Shown piece after piece: positions 27,975 through 37,017 of a stretch of DNA of 64,000 nucleotides. Made by a program: the position numbers and the translations under genes. Numbering within the stretch: the stretch's first letter is position 1; every line of letters begins with the position of its first letter. The notes beneath the pieces are model-generated. The model was not told the origin of the DNA, did not search any database, and saw only the letters and a program-made list of their open reading frames with translations. The DNA is from Nitrospirales bacterium (GTDB lineage: Bacteria; Nitrospirota; Nitrospiria; Nitrospirales; UBA8639), in contig BQIW01000004.1 of NCBI GenBank assembly GCA_021604105.1, forward strand, positions 1 to 64,000, read 5' to 3'.

Positions 27975-28220
27975 TTAGGATTCTGGCAAACTGGGATCCT
28001 CAACCGAAAAAGCCTGTATACGCTTTCTTCCATCCTTGTCTTGCACAAGGATCTCTACTTTGCGTTCTGCATCATCCAGCATTTTCAGGCAGGTTTTTGA
28101 GAGCTTGACTCCTTCTTCAAAAATTCTCAGGGATTCATCCAATGAAAGTTCCCCCCGCTCCAACTCGGCCACAATAGTTTCCAGGCGGGACAGTGCCTTT
28201 TCAAATTTCAGTACAGCCAT
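27975..28220 (-). CDS. xseB: Exodeoxyribonuclease VII small subunit
   Basis: 81 residues. FEKALSRLETIVAELERGELSLDESLRIFEEGVKL is the XseB helical hairpin, quoted here only as its start (FEKALSRLETIVAEL) and end (SLDESLRIFEEG). Small subunits coat the XseA coiled coil. Located just after xseA on the same strand, separated by 112 bp. Confidence 0.95.
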   Translation of the reverse strand: MAVLKFEKALSRLETIVAELERGELSLDESLRIFEEGVKLSKTCLKMLDDAERKVEILVQDKDGRKRIQAFSVEDPSLPES

Positions 28221-28332
28221 AAATATTGTCCGAAACTGATCAGTGATTCAGTTCTCTTGTATGATAGGTTCATAATCTTTTATCTAACGCGTATTATAGC
28301 CATGCCGGAACATGAAGCAAAAGTGAATTTTC

Positions 28333-29676
28333 TTACGTTGAAGGATGGGTGCGCTGTACCAAACAAATCAATTCGCCTTCATGAAGTCTGGCGCGTACAG
28401 ACTCTCCCTGAGAAACTTCTGTTGATTGCTTCACGACTTTTCCATTTTGCAGCTTGTGAACAATGCTATACCCCCGCGCCAAGACTGCAAGGGGACTTAA
28501 TTGATTCAGTTGAGACATCCACAATTCTGTTTGGTGACGTTTATCAAGAATGGATCCCGACATACCTCGGACTAGCCGAATCCCTTGGTCAACCAAAGCC
28601 AGTTGCTGCCGATGAATGTCAATCAGGGGATTTCTCTCCCAAATCGATGACTGATGATTCAGCAACTGCACATGGAGATTCCGGCACCAGTGCTTCATTT
28701 TTACATAGAGTTGCCGCTCTAACTCATCCACCTGTTGCACGAATTGTCCAAGCACGAGTCTAGGCTCAGGCAATCGGCCGGTCAATTCCTGAACTTGCCC
28801 TCTCCACGCGACACATAAACTCCTCATAGACCGTTCCAATCGTACTCGTTGATGGGCCAGATGATGCCTAACCGTTGAACAATCCGGAACCACTAACTCT
28901 GCCGCAGCAGAGGGAGTGGGAGCCCGATAATCGGCGGCTAAATCTGCGAGCGTCAGATCGGTTTCATGGCCAACAGCGGACACCACCGGAATCCTGGAAG
29001 AGGCGATAGCCCTCACCACAATTTCTTCGTTAAATGCCCAGAGGTCCTCTAACGATCCCCCACCACGCCCGACAATTAACACATCCAAACCGCCCAATTG
29101 ATTGAGCACCTCAATAGCCTTAGCGATTTGTCCGGCAGCTTCAGCCCCTTGTACCGGAACGGGTGCAATCAGAACATTCGCAGAAGGCCACCGTCGATGA
29201 ATGATGGTCAGGAGGTCATGGATTGCAGCACCGGAAGGTGAGGTCACTAGACCAATCCGTTGGGGGTACAGAGGGAGGGTCTGTTTTCCCGAAACCTCAA
29301 ATAATCCTTCGGCCTCCAACTTTGCCTTCAGTTGAATAAAGGCTAATTGCAGTGCACCAGTGCCCTTTGGCTCAACCACTTCCAAGAGTAACTGATAGTC
29401 TCCTCGTGGTTCATACACCGAAAGGCGACCGAACACGAAGACATCCAAGCCTTCCTGAAGGGAAAATTTCAAGCGCTCGACCTGATTGCGAAAGAGCACA
29501 GCTCTAACCTGACTCGATTGGTCTTTTAGGGTGAAATACCGGTGTCCCGAAGACGGGCAGCGAAGATTAGAAATCTCCCCTTCTACCCAAATTGGAGGAA
29601 AATTTTGTTCGAACGTTGAACGTATCTGTCGGGTAAGAGCAGAGACGGTAAGCACTGTAGGGAAAAGCCCTGGCAC
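28333..29676 (-). CDS. xseA: Exodeoxyribonuclease VII large subunit
   Basis: 447 residues. N-terminal OB fold (WVEGEISNLRCPSSGHRYFTLKD region), then the catalytic domain with GLVTSPSGAAIHDLL, GRGGGSLEDLWAFNEE and SAVGHETDLTLADLAADYRAPTPSAAAE, the XseA hallmark. A long coiled coil follows (about 260-390). It degrades single-stranded DNA from both ends. It starts 9 bp after ymdB, so the two are probably cotranscribed. Confidence 0.96.
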   Translation of the reverse strand: MPGLFPTVLTVSALTRQIRSTFEQNFPPIWVEGEISNLRCPSSGHRYFTLKDQSSQVRAVLFRNQVERLKFSLQEGLDVFVFGRLSVYEPRGDYQLLLEVVEPKGTGALQLAFIQLKAKLEAEGLFEVSGKQTLPLYPQRIGLVTSPSGAAIHDLLTIIHRRWPSANVLIAPVPVQGAEAAGQIAKAIEVLNQLGGLDVLIVGRGGGSLEDLWAFNEEIVVRAIASSRIPVVSAVGHETDLTLADLAADYRAPTPSAAAELVVPDCSTVRHHLAHQRVRLERSMRSLCVAWRGQVQELTGRLPEPRLVLGQFVQQVDELERQLYVKMKHWCRNLHVQLLNHQSSIWERNPLIDIHRQQLALVDQGIRLVRGMSGSILDKRHQTELWMSQLNQLSPLAVLARGYSIVHKLQNGKVVKQSTEVSQGESVRARLHEGELICLVQRTHPST

Positions 29677-29685
29677 GGAGATACG

Positions 29686-30465
29686 TTACTCAAACACACG
29701 AAGGCGCGTGATGTGAGTGGTTTTTCCAGTTGAGTAATCAAGATTTAACACCGCCGCACTCAACACAGAAAGTCCTGACGCCACTTCGAATCTTTTCGGA
29801 AGTTGGGTCAGAAATTTCTGAATGACCAAGCTTGGTTTCATCCCAATGACGGATTGAACAGGGCCGGTCATCCCGACATCGGTTAAATACCCCGTTCCAT
29901 GAGGTAAGATTTGTTCATCCGCTGTTTGGACATGCGTATGCGTTCCAAGGACCGCAGACACCTTACCGTCTAGAAAATATCCCATCGCCATTTTTTCTGA
30001 GGTGGTTTCGGCATGCATATCCACAAGAATACACTGAGTCTGCGTTGTCAATTGAGCCAATTCGCGTTCCGCAACCCGAAAAGGGCAATCCACCATGGGC
30101 ATAAACACCCGCCCCATAAGTTGCAAAATTCCTAGGCGCTCCCCCTGGATGGATTCGACAATACACGTACCCTTTCCTGGAACTCCATCGGGATAATTCG
30201 CGGGACGGATCACCCGCTGCTCTTTTTGCAAATACTCTAAAGCTTCCCGTTTATCCCAGGCATGATTGCCTAATGTAATAACTGAAAGACCCAAGTCAAA
30301 CAAGTCTTCGGCCACTTCCTGTGTGATGCCAAACCCACCTGCCGCATTCTCCCCATTGCCAATAACCAGATCAATTTGATGCTCCTGAATAACCTTTGAC
30401 AGGTGCTTTAAGATCACCCGACGGCCGGGCTCTCCCATGATATCTCCAATAAACAGTACGTTCAT
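29686..30465 (-). CDS. YmdB-family metallophosphoesterase
   Basis: 259 residues (TIGR00282 type). The metal ligands are in FIGDIMGEPGRR, GNGENAAGG, LGNHAWDK, VDMHAETTSEK and LGTHTHVQTADE. Bacillus YmdB hydrolyses 2',3'-cyclic nucleotides and acts with RNase Y. Here it directly follows rny on the same strand (20-bp gap), the same pairing as in Firmicutes and Deltaproteobacteria. Confidence 0.93.
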   Translation of the reverse strand: MNVLFIGDIMGEPGRRVILKHLSKVIQEHQIDLVIGNGENAAGGFGITQEVAEDLFDLGLSVITLGNHAWDKREALEYLQKEQRVIRPANYPDGVPGKGTCIVESIQGERLGILQLMGRVFMPMVDCPFRVAERELAQLTTQTQCILVDMHAETTSEKMAMGYFLDGKVSAVLGTHTHVQTADEQILPHGTGYLTDVGMTGPVQSVIGMKPSLVIQKFLTQLPKRFEVASGLSVLSAAVLNLDYSTGKTTHITRLRVFE

Positions 30466-30485
30466 GATCTCCTTTACTCGCTGGG

Positions 30486-32048
30486 CTATTTAGCAAATTC
30501 GATAAAGCGATTTTCTCGAATAACCGTCACCTTAATCTGTCCAGGGTACGTTAGTTCTTGTTCAATCTTTTTGGCTAAATCTCGAGATAAGGCAAAACTT
30601 TCACTGTCATTTAATTCCCCTTGACGAATAATAACCCGAATTTCACGCCCGGCCTGAATTGCATAAGCTTTATCAACTCCTGTAAACCCAGTAGCTAACG
30701 ATTCCAATTTTTCCAATCGCTTGACATAGGCTTCGAGGGTTTCGCGTCTAGCACCAGGGCGGGCAGCCGAGAGAGCTTCCGCAGCAGCCACTAATACCGA
30801 TTCTGGACAGAGCGGCTCAACTTGTTCATGATGGGCCGCAATGGCATTTACAATAAATTCCGACTCTCCATACTTCTTCGCCAATTCCGCCCCGAGCATC
30901 GCGTGGGTACCTTCCTCTTCATGGCTAACCACTTTTCCGATATCATGCAATAGGGCGCCTCGCTTAGCCAATTTCACATCTAACCCAAGCTCCGAAGCCA
31001 TAATCCCACAAATGTATGAGGCTTCCCTGGCATGATATAAATTATTTTGGCCATAACTGGTCCGATATTTCAGACGACCCAATAATTTGATAATTTCAGG
31101 GTGAAAATCTGAAAGACCGACTTCAAAGATAACTTTCTCAGCATCGTCTCTCATTAACTTGTCTAAATCACCTTTGACTTTTTCTACGACTTCCTCAATC
31201 CTAGTCGGGTGAATACGCCCATCCTGCATGAGGCGTTCAAGCGCAATTTTCGCGACCTCCCTCCGAAGGGGATCGAATCCTGACACAATCACCGCCTCCG
31301 GGGTTTCGTCAATAATAAGATCAACGCCAGTTGCTGCCTCTAAAGCCCGAATATTTCTTCCCTCGCGACCAATAATCCTCCCCTTCATACTATCATTCGC
31401 AAGCGGAACCACTGAAATCGTGGCCTCATTGACGTAATCTCTTGTGATACGCTGTATCGACCGGGTCACAATTTCTCTAGCTTCTCGTTCAGCGGTTTCT
31501 TTGGCCTCATCCAAAATTCTTTTTGTTAACAAGGCCGCGTCCATTCGTGCTTCACTTTCAATTTCACCCAATAGCTGGCGTTTGGCCTCTTCGGCCGTAA
31601 TTCCTGCCACCTGCTCGAGGGCAAGCCGGTGCTCTTTAATGGCTTGATCACACGCAGCGGCTTTATTGACCAGAGCCTCTTCCTTCTCCTTGAGGGAACG
31701 CTCTTTTCGTCGCATCTCCTCATCGCGTTTTTCAAATTGGTTGACCTTACGCTCAAGGGCCTCTTCTCGCTGGATGATTTTTCGATCCGCGACTTGGATC
31801 TCATTCCTCTTTTCCTTTTCTTTTGTTTCAAGTTCAGATTTGGCTTGAAACAGCAAATCTTTGACTTCGATTTTTGCTTCTTTGAGCAAATTTTCAGCCT
31901 CTCGTTGAGCATTTTGGGTGAGCTGTAGAGCTTGCTCTTCAGCTGCTGACCGACGCTTCAAGTCTCTCTGTTGCTGATACACCTTCGATAACACAAATCC
32001 AAGAAAAAGCCCGATCACCACCGCAAGTATGGGAATTACCGTGTCCAT
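30486..32048 (-). CDS. rny: Ribonuclease Y
   Basis: 520 residues. One N-terminal membrane anchor (about 4-22), a long coiled coil (about 30-200), a KH domain with IIGREGRNIRALEAATGVDLIIDETPEAV-type sequence (here described by IIGREGRNIRALE), and an HD domain with ALLHDIGKVVSHEEEGTHA. It is the membrane-bound endonuclease that starts mRNA decay. The upstream 700-bp region lacks protein genes, and the following gene encodes YmdB. Confidence 0.97.
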   Translation of the reverse strand: MDTVIPILAVVIGLFLGFVLSKVYQQQRDLKRRSAAEEQALQLTQNAQREAENLLKEAKIEVKDLLFQAKSELETKEKEKRNEIQVADRKIIQREEALERKVNQFEKRDEEMRRKERSLKEKEEALVNKAAACDQAIKEHRLALEQVAGITAEEAKRQLLGEIESEARMDAALLTKRILDEAKETAEREAREIVTRSIQRITRDYVNEATISVVPLANDSMKGRIIGREGRNIRALEAATGVDLIIDETPEAVIVSGFDPLRREVAKIALERLMQDGRIHPTRIEEVVEKVKGDLDKLMRDDAEKVIFEVGLSDFHPEIIKLLGRLKYRTSYGQNNLYHAREASYICGIMASELGLDVKLAKRGALLHDIGKVVSHEEEGTHAMLGAELAKKYGESEFIVNAIAAHHEQVEPLCPESVLVAAAEALSAARPGARRETLEAYVKRLEKLESLATGFTGVDKAYAIQAGREIRVIIRQGELNDSESFALSRDLAKKIEQELTYPGQIKVTVIRENRFIEFAK

Positions 32049-32178
32049 TGGTTAGCTCCTATTCATTTCCTCATGTCACAATTACGAGAAAAATTCATTC
32101 TCCCTCTGTTAGGCGAAAACAAGCCCGCAATATCACAGGGAAAACCAGAAAAGGAAGGAAAACGAAAACTGGAGAAAA

Positions 32179-32347
32179 GCCTATCTGACAGGACAGAAGG
32201 CCCAGATTTGCGAGGGACCAGGAGGAGGGGGGATAGGGCGACTCTCTAAGCCAAAAGGGCCATTAATAACACGCAAAGGACTCACCCAATGAATCCAGTC
32301 TTCACGGTTGCAGCTTGAACTAGAAGGACATGGATACAACACAGGCC
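32179..32347 (-). ncRNA. Candidate structured RNA, possibly 6S RNA
   Basis: About 168 nt, minus strand, between zapA and rny, a site where 6S RNA (ssrS) is often found. The ends pair (GCCUGU with AUAGGC), and UUUU follows. Inside, AUCCA/UGGAU with GU/AC and CUUC/GAAG makes an 11-bp bulged hairpin. GGGUGAGUC pairs with GAGUCGCCC (8 of 9), and GGUCCC with GGGCC. A promoter-like pair ends about 6 bases before the 5' end. The fold was done by eye and is more branched than a typical 6S rod, so the identity is tentative. Confidence 0.3.
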
Positions 32348-32352
32348 AAAAA

Positions 32353-32383
32353 TTTAAAATTTTTAGATTAAAAGGCGAGCCAA
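32353..32383 (-). promoter_or_regulatory. Possible promoter of the structured RNA
   Basis: TTGGCT (32383-32378) and TTTAAA (32358-32353) on the minus strand, 19 bp apart. The spacing is at the long end. Predicted start near 32347. Confidence 0.3.
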
Positions 32384-32481
32384 TTGGATAGTAACAAGCA
32401 TTTTGCCCTTTAAATAACGATTTCCAAGAATTCAACCTGCCCTTAAATAAATTTTCCCTACCTCGTACAATCCCATCATAC

Positions 32482-32523
32482 AAAAAGCCCACAATGACTA
32501 TGAAAATACTTGTCATAGTGGGC
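32482..32523 (-). terminator. Rho-independent terminator downstream of zapA
   Basis: On the minus strand GCCCAC-x-ATGAC type arms (32518-32523 with 32487-32492, plus 32512-32516 with 32494-32498) form an 11-bp stem with one mismatch, followed directly by TTTTT. It would end the zapB-like/zapA transcript after a 230-nt 3' region. Confidence 0.7.
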
Positions 32524-32755
32524 CTCCAGTTCAATTCCCTCCACAAGAGGGATATTCCTTTCTTTCTTTGAAATTCAATAACTTATGAACAGTAAAATAT
32601 CAGAAGACGATATGGAATTTCAATAATGTGCCCGATGAATCATGGGAATAGATCGATTACATTCCGCCAACGAATGGAACGAATCACTTCAACCAATTGA
32701 TTTCAAAGGTAATACCTAATTACCGCTGGACGAGAGGATATGAAGGCGGGAATGG

Positions 32756-33049
32756 TTAATTGGGGTTGAGGGCGAGATGTTTTTCTATCGTTTCCAGGAG
32801 AACTTGCGTCCGTCGCTCAATTTCAGCTTCTCCAAACTGCCGGTGTCTTTCCTGTCGAAAGAGCTGATCCGTAATGTTAATTGCCGCCAAAATAGCCAGC
32901 TTTGTGGGAGTGCTTGTTCGTGTTTTTTGGGCGAGGGTACGCATTTGCGAATCAACATACCCGGCCAACTCATGAAAATACGCCTCATCCCCCTCTCCTT
33001 GGAGAGAGATTCGATGACCAAAGATTTCGACTTCAATGGTCCTCGTCAT
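32756..33049 (-). CDS. zapA: Cell division protein ZapA
   Basis: 97 residues. VEIFGHRISLQGEGDEAYFHELAGYVDSQM is the ZapA N-terminal domain (start VEIFGHRISLQGEGDE), followed by a helix containing KLAILAAINITDQLFRQE and a C-terminal coiled coil. ZapA bundles FtsZ filaments. It starts 17 bp after the upstream coiled-coil gene, so both belong to one transcript. Confidence 0.93.
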   Translation of the reverse strand: MTRTIEVEIFGHRISLQGEGDEAYFHELAGYVDSQMRTLAQKTRTSTPTKLAILAAINITDQLFRQERHRQFGEAEIERRTQVLLETIEKHLALNPN

Positions 33050-33066
33050 TACTTAAGTCCTATAGG

Positions 33067-33306
33067 TTAATCGTTTGAACGGTCTAAAAATTCAAGCTCG
33101 CCTAGCACTTTTTCAATTCTGGAACGAATCGTGGTACGCTCCTCTTCCCATCCTTCAGACATTTCTTCGTGTTTGGCCAGCCGTTCCCGAGTCGATTCCA
33201 ACTCCTTTTCAAGATGGGACTTATCCTGCCGAAGCTCAATTACCAGATCACATAATTTCTTAACTCGAACCTCCAACGTTTCTAATTTCTCTACGCTCAC
33301 GTGCAC
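33067..33306 (-). CDS. ZapB-like coiled-coil protein
   Basis: 79 residues, almost entirely coiled coil (EKLETLEVRVKKLCDLVIEL onward), ending in EFLDRSND. Small coiled-coil proteins directly upstream of zapA are usually annotated as ZapB-like division factors. The assignment rests on length, heptad pattern and neighbour, because such sequences carry no diagnostic motif. Confidence 0.7.
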   Translation of the reverse strand: MHVSVEKLETLEVRVKKLCDLVIELRQDKSHLEKELESTRERLAKHEEMSEGWEEERTTIRSRIEKVLGELEFLDRSND

Positions 33307-33349
33307 GCCTCCTTATTCGCAAGGTCAAACGAGGCGGACTATAATTCGT

Positions 33350-35602
33350 TCAACAAAACCTGTCAAGAGAAACACCTCGGCAACCATCCCCAAACAATGT
33401 CCGATAAATCCGATAACTTCCAAGTACGCGTTTGACGTATCCACGGGTCTCTCGATATCCAATCAGCTCGATAAATTCATCCGGATCTCGATGACCATTT
33501 TGCCGGATCCACCGTTTGACCGCCTGAGGTCCTGCATTATACGCGGCTACTGCATAAATAATATTGCCCTGAAATTCATTCAATAATTGACCCAGGTAAT
33601 ATGTCCCCAATTGAATATTACGATTTGGTTTATCCAGAGCATTTCGATCAGAATCGGAATTCTCTAATCCCAGTTGACGACCAACTTTTTTGGCTGTCTC
33701 TGGCATGAGCTGCATCAGGCCAATCGCGCCAACCGGAGAAACAACACGTGCACTATATAAGCTTTCTTCTCGTATAAGCCCAGCGACTAAAAACGGATCA
33801 ACATCCTTTGGGGCAAACGATTGAATGACCCTTTGGTAGCCCATGGGAAAAGCACCCAACCAGGCGGAAGACGAGGCATGAAGCTGGCCTTTTCGCAATG
33901 AACCGCCAAAATGACGAACAGATAATCGAATCCCGATATCGTACGCCCCAACTTCGCTTGCTAACGAAACCAACTGAGGAAAGGTTTTGGGGTCTGCTCC
34001 AAAGCGGGCAAAAACAAACTCAAGCTCCTGGACTGCCTCCTTGTGCAGGCGAAGGGTTCGTAACTCTAGGGTTTTTTGAAAATGGATGTCCTGTTGAAGA
34101 TGAGCTGGTATCTCCACATTCATCGTGTCTGTTGATGTCAATACCGCCCATTGTTTCGTCGAAAATTCTGTGGGACCCAGCCGTATTCCCGCCAATTGCC
34201 CGTAATAGGTAAAGGGGTAGTTACGGCGTAATTTTCTGAGACGTTCTCGCGCAGGCTCCATCTCCCCAAGATGTTCCTGGGCACGTGCCAGCCAATAAAC
34301 AGCCTGTGAAGCCGCATGCAGAGAAGAATCAGTTTGAGGAGTTCCAACTGCCTGGATAATCTCCCGAAACATCCCAATGGCTTCAATAAATTGTTTCTGT
34401 TGATAATGAATCCACCCCACTCGCCAAAGCGCATCCAACCGTTGCATCAACGTATGAGCCACAGCGGCTGCCCGCCTAAAGGTCTTCCCAGCCTCTAGCC
34501 AACGCGCATGATCTTCCAACCAAATTCCGTAAAAGGTGAGGAGCAACGATTGCTGATCACCGGTGATTTTTTCAATCGACAGGGCTCCGACAAGATCCTC
34601 CAATTCTGGCCCTTTCCCCTGACGCAAATATACTCTTCCCAACCACACCCATGCATCATCTCTTCTAGGGGAGGAGGAACGCGATAGTGAGGCCAGTATG
34701 GCTTCTGCCTGGTCATACCGTTTCAAACGAACTAAGGCCATGGCCAATGTGTATTGGACCTGAAAATGCTGAGGACTGGGAGGAGATAGAGACGTAAGGT
34801 GTTCAAATTCCTGAACGGCTTCTTTTAAATCCCCCCCATTATATAATGCCATACTCCGCTTAAATCGCTCTTCTCGTGAGGGTAAAAACAAAGAACCCAC
34901 TTCCCGGCGTAGCCACGACTCGGCCTGCACTCGCTCCGGAGCTAAGGGAAATTTCCACCATAATTCACGGAAAATCTCAATCGCCTTCTCCCGTTGTCCC
35001 ACCTGAGCAGAACATAGACCCATTTGAAAGAAGGCATTGGCAGACTGGGGGTGGTCGGATTGTACACTGAGAGCCTGAGACCACATCGAGAGAGCGGCTT
35101 CGCAATCCTCCAATTTTGCCAAAACATCCCCACCCGCATAAAGTGCGTCAGCTCGAAGCAAAGAATCGGGAAAATGCTCACCAAACTGTTGAAATGCCTC
35201 TGCTGCTTCCTTCTCTAAACCAGCTTGGGCATATGCCTGCCCCATCCAAAATGTGAGATAATCCCTCAGAATAGGGAAATCATCAAGAGAGGCTTGCAAT
35301 AGAGGAATGGCCTCAAGAGGGGAGGATTCCTTGAGCCAATATCCATAACGAATCCCGGCATGTTTGGCCAAAGTGGAATTACCATTGGCTGCAACAAACT
35401 CCTTAAAAAACTTGGCATGATCCAAGCGGGCTCCAGAATCAGTTCCGGGAGATTCTAGTTGTTCAAGAAATTGCGCAACACATCCTTCAGGGTTTTGACA
35501 CGGGGCAGAAGGAGGGTCCAAAGAGACGACGGTCTGAGGAAGGAAAAGGATGCATCCTCCCACGATCACTCCCCAAATTACATGTATCGAAAGGATCCTC
35601 AT
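33350..35602 (-). CDS. TPR-containing soluble lytic transglycosylase (Slt70-like)
   Basis: About 750 residues. A signal peptide (MRILSIHVIWGVIVGGCILF) favours ATG 35602 over one 6 codons upstream. A long alpha-helical superhelix of TPR-like repeats (about 60-520) leads to a C-terminal SLT domain. The catalytic Glu is in REESLYSARVVSPVGAIGLM (E619, counted from the upstream ATG). GLMQLMPETAKKVG and AVAAYNAGPQAVKRW are further SLT motifs. It cleaves glycan strands in the periplasm, releasing anhydro-muropeptides. Domain order resembles Slt70. It ends with a short cysteine-containing tail after the SLT core. Confidence 0.92.
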   Translation of the reverse strand: MRILSIHVIWGVIVGGCILFLPQTVVSLDPPSAPCQNPEGCVAQFLEQLESPGTDSGARLDHAKFFKEFVAANGNSTLAKHAGIRYGYWLKESSPLEAIPLLQASLDDFPILRDYLTFWMGQAYAQAGLEKEAAEAFQQFGEHFPDSLLRADALYAGGDVLAKLEDCEAALSMWSQALSVQSDHPQSANAFFQMGLCSAQVGQREKAIEIFRELWWKFPLAPERVQAESWLRREVGSLFLPSREERFKRSMALYNGGDLKEAVQEFEHLTSLSPPSPQHFQVQYTLAMALVRLKRYDQAEAILASLSRSSSPRRDDAWVWLGRVYLRQGKGPELEDLVGALSIEKITGDQQSLLLTFYGIWLEDHARWLEAGKTFRRAAAVAHTLMQRLDALWRVGWIHYQQKQFIEAIGMFREIIQAVGTPQTDSSLHAASQAVYWLARAQEHLGEMEPARERLRKLRRNYPFTYYGQLAGIRLGPTEFSTKQWAVLTSTDTMNVEIPAHLQQDIHFQKTLELRTLRLHKEAVQELEFVFARFGADPKTFPQLVSLASEVGAYDIGIRLSVRHFGGSLRKGQLHASSSAWLGAFPMGYQRVIQSFAPKDVDPFLVAGLIREESLYSARVVSPVGAIGLMQLMPETAKKVGRQLGLENSDSDRNALDKPNRNIQLGTYYLGQLLNEFQGNIIYAVAAYNAGPQAVKRWIRQNGHRDPDEFIELIGYRETRGYVKRVLGSYRIYRTLFGDGCRGVSLDRFC

Positions 35603-35620
35603 AACACTCCTCAATATCAT

Positions 35621-35956
35621 TATCTACCAGCTTACTCAGTATTCATCATGCACACAATCACCAGAATGCCAGAAAATTTCAATCAGTAAGGTGATCAAGC
35701 GGGTCATCCATGACGTCTGACCTTCACCCCCTTAATTCGATAACACGGATAGGCATCCCACAGACAAATCCTACACCCACTTCTTGGCAATGGGAACCCA
35801 AAGAATTCAGGAATTATAGACCAGACTAGAAAAAGAAAGAAGAAAAGAGTTCAAGGCAAATGTTAACAAAGGTTAATGAAAACATTTGCAAAGAGCATGG
35901 GAGTTGTCATTGGGACCATACGAAGCGTTGGAGAATGAATTGAGCGATACTCGTTT
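35621..35956. other. Gene-free spacer with one inverted repeat
   Basis: 336 bp between the HDOD gene and the transglycosylase. The only feature I see is a 9-bp perfect inverted repeat, GCAAATGTT (35856-35864) with AACATTTGC (35881-35889), about 70 bp downstream of the HDOD stop. Pyrimidine-rich minus-strand sequence follows it, so it may be a weak terminator. Confidence 0.4.
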
Positions 35957-36826
35957 TCAATGAATCGCTAACTGCGGAATACTTGGCATCCAGCTTTGCC
36001 AAATCGGCAGATCATCCCACAGACCTAAACAGGTTAAATACGCTTCTCCCTCTCTCCCAATGACTCCGTCTCCATCCTGAGCGATCCCTCCTCCCTCAAC
36101 AAAATTCCCCGCATACACCGCAGTTAAAGGGCCGAAGGCCGCATTGGGAATCTTCCATGGATCATCATGGAACGCCGCAATGGACAGTAACACCTCATCT
36201 ATACCCCATCGCGCCAGAAAAGTGGCTCCACTTTCCCCGTGAGTATATCCTAAGAGCCTCCTTTCCAACACAGCCAAACTTCCTCCCCGGCTTTGCGATA
36301 TCTCTACGACCGTCGTGAATACCTCTGGATGCTGAGTCAAAAACACAAGCATGCCAATATCATGAAGTATCCCCCCCACAAACGATTGCCAGACCATGCG
36401 TGGATTCGATCCCTGATTCAAGGCAATCCGTGCAGCCAAGTACCCCGTTCTTAGGCTATGCCGCCACAAGGCTGCAATACAGGAAGGATTGACGGCACAT
36501 CCCTCGGATAAGAGGAATACCTCGATCCCAAGGTCTAACGCACGTTCCAGATCCACCGGGATCATTCCCGCATCACCCACTATTGCCTGCACATGCATTT
36601 CCACCTCAAGGTCAAGGTAAAGTAACGCTTGAGATGGAAGCTCATCACATTGTGTATGCCCTTTCATCACCAACCGCGGTGAAAAAGATCTGGACCATGG
36701 GGCCAGTGTTTTTCCCGTATGAAACGAAAACATCCAATTTTCACGGGTCCGTTCTTCCTCTCCCTTCCAAGAGTCATCATCGGTTTGACGCCAACATTCA
36801 ATCACGGGAGATACTCCAGGAAACAC
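35957..36826 (-). CDS. HDOD-domain signalling protein, N-terminally divergent
   Basis: 289 residues from a GTG start without an obvious ribosome site. Residues 90-280 match the HDOD domain: LDLGIEVFLLSEG region, WRHSLRTGYLAARIAL (H123), GGILHDIGMLVFL (H155-D156), YTHGESGATFLARWGI, and AFHDDP where many relatives have HH. The usual first part of the domain, which normally reads like LxxRLLRLANSA, is missing or unrecognisable, and the first 70 residues match nothing I know. HDOD proteins are regulatory and often lack phosphodiesterase activity. It follows three sensor kinases in the same direction. It may be a decaying gene. Confidence 0.72.
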   Translation of the reverse strand: MFPGVSPVIECWRQTDDDSWKGEEERTRENWMFSFHTGKTLAPWSRSFSPRLVMKGHTQCDELPSQALLYLDLEVEMHVQAIVGDAGMIPVDLERALDLGIEVFLLSEGCAVNPSCIAALWRHSLRTGYLAARIALNQGSNPRMVWQSFVGGILHDIGMLVFLTQHPEVFTTVVEISQSRGGSLAVLERRLLGYTHGESGATFLARWGIDEVLLSIAAFHDDPWKIPNAAFGPLTAVYAGNFVEGGGIAQDGDGVIGREGEAYLTCLGLWDDLPIWQSWMPSIPQLAIH

Positions 36827-37017
36827 AAAAAGATTGCAGAGCCCTGAAAGCTTCCTCTCACACCTTCAAAATTTTCTCGGTTTCAGCAGACTGAGTCTTG
36901 AGGTAGGGATCCGTAAGACAGACCGGGAAAAATGCAAACTAAAGGAAGAGACAACAGAACACCACAACGCTCACAAAGAGACGGGCAGAAAAAGATTGAA
37001 TACGCTGGAAAAAGAAA

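Larger units (their letters stand above)
32049..32755. other. Gene-poor region between zapA and rny
   Basis: 707 bp. On the minus strand, in transcription order, it holds an A+T-rich zapA 3' region, a strong hairpin with T5 (32482-32523), a candidate promoter (32353-32383) and a candidate structured RNA (32179-32347). A minus-strand frame of about 110 codons also crosses it, starting near 32513 with GGAGG upstream and a hydrophobic N-terminus, but its start sits inside the terminator hairpin and its C-terminal half coincides with the structured RNA. I consider it unlikely to be a gene. Confidence 0.45.

Noticed and set aside
28257-28763. Plus-strand frame of 168 codons over the xseB-xseA junction and xseA
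   Set aside because: Mostly antisense to xseA, whose motifs are clear.
32181-32513. Minus-strand frame of about 110 codons between zapA and rny
   Set aside because: GGAGG precedes its ATG, but the start lies in a terminator hairpin, the sequence is Pro/Ser-rich without a family, and the second half coincides with stable RNA helices. Not annotated as a gene, but recorded as a finding.
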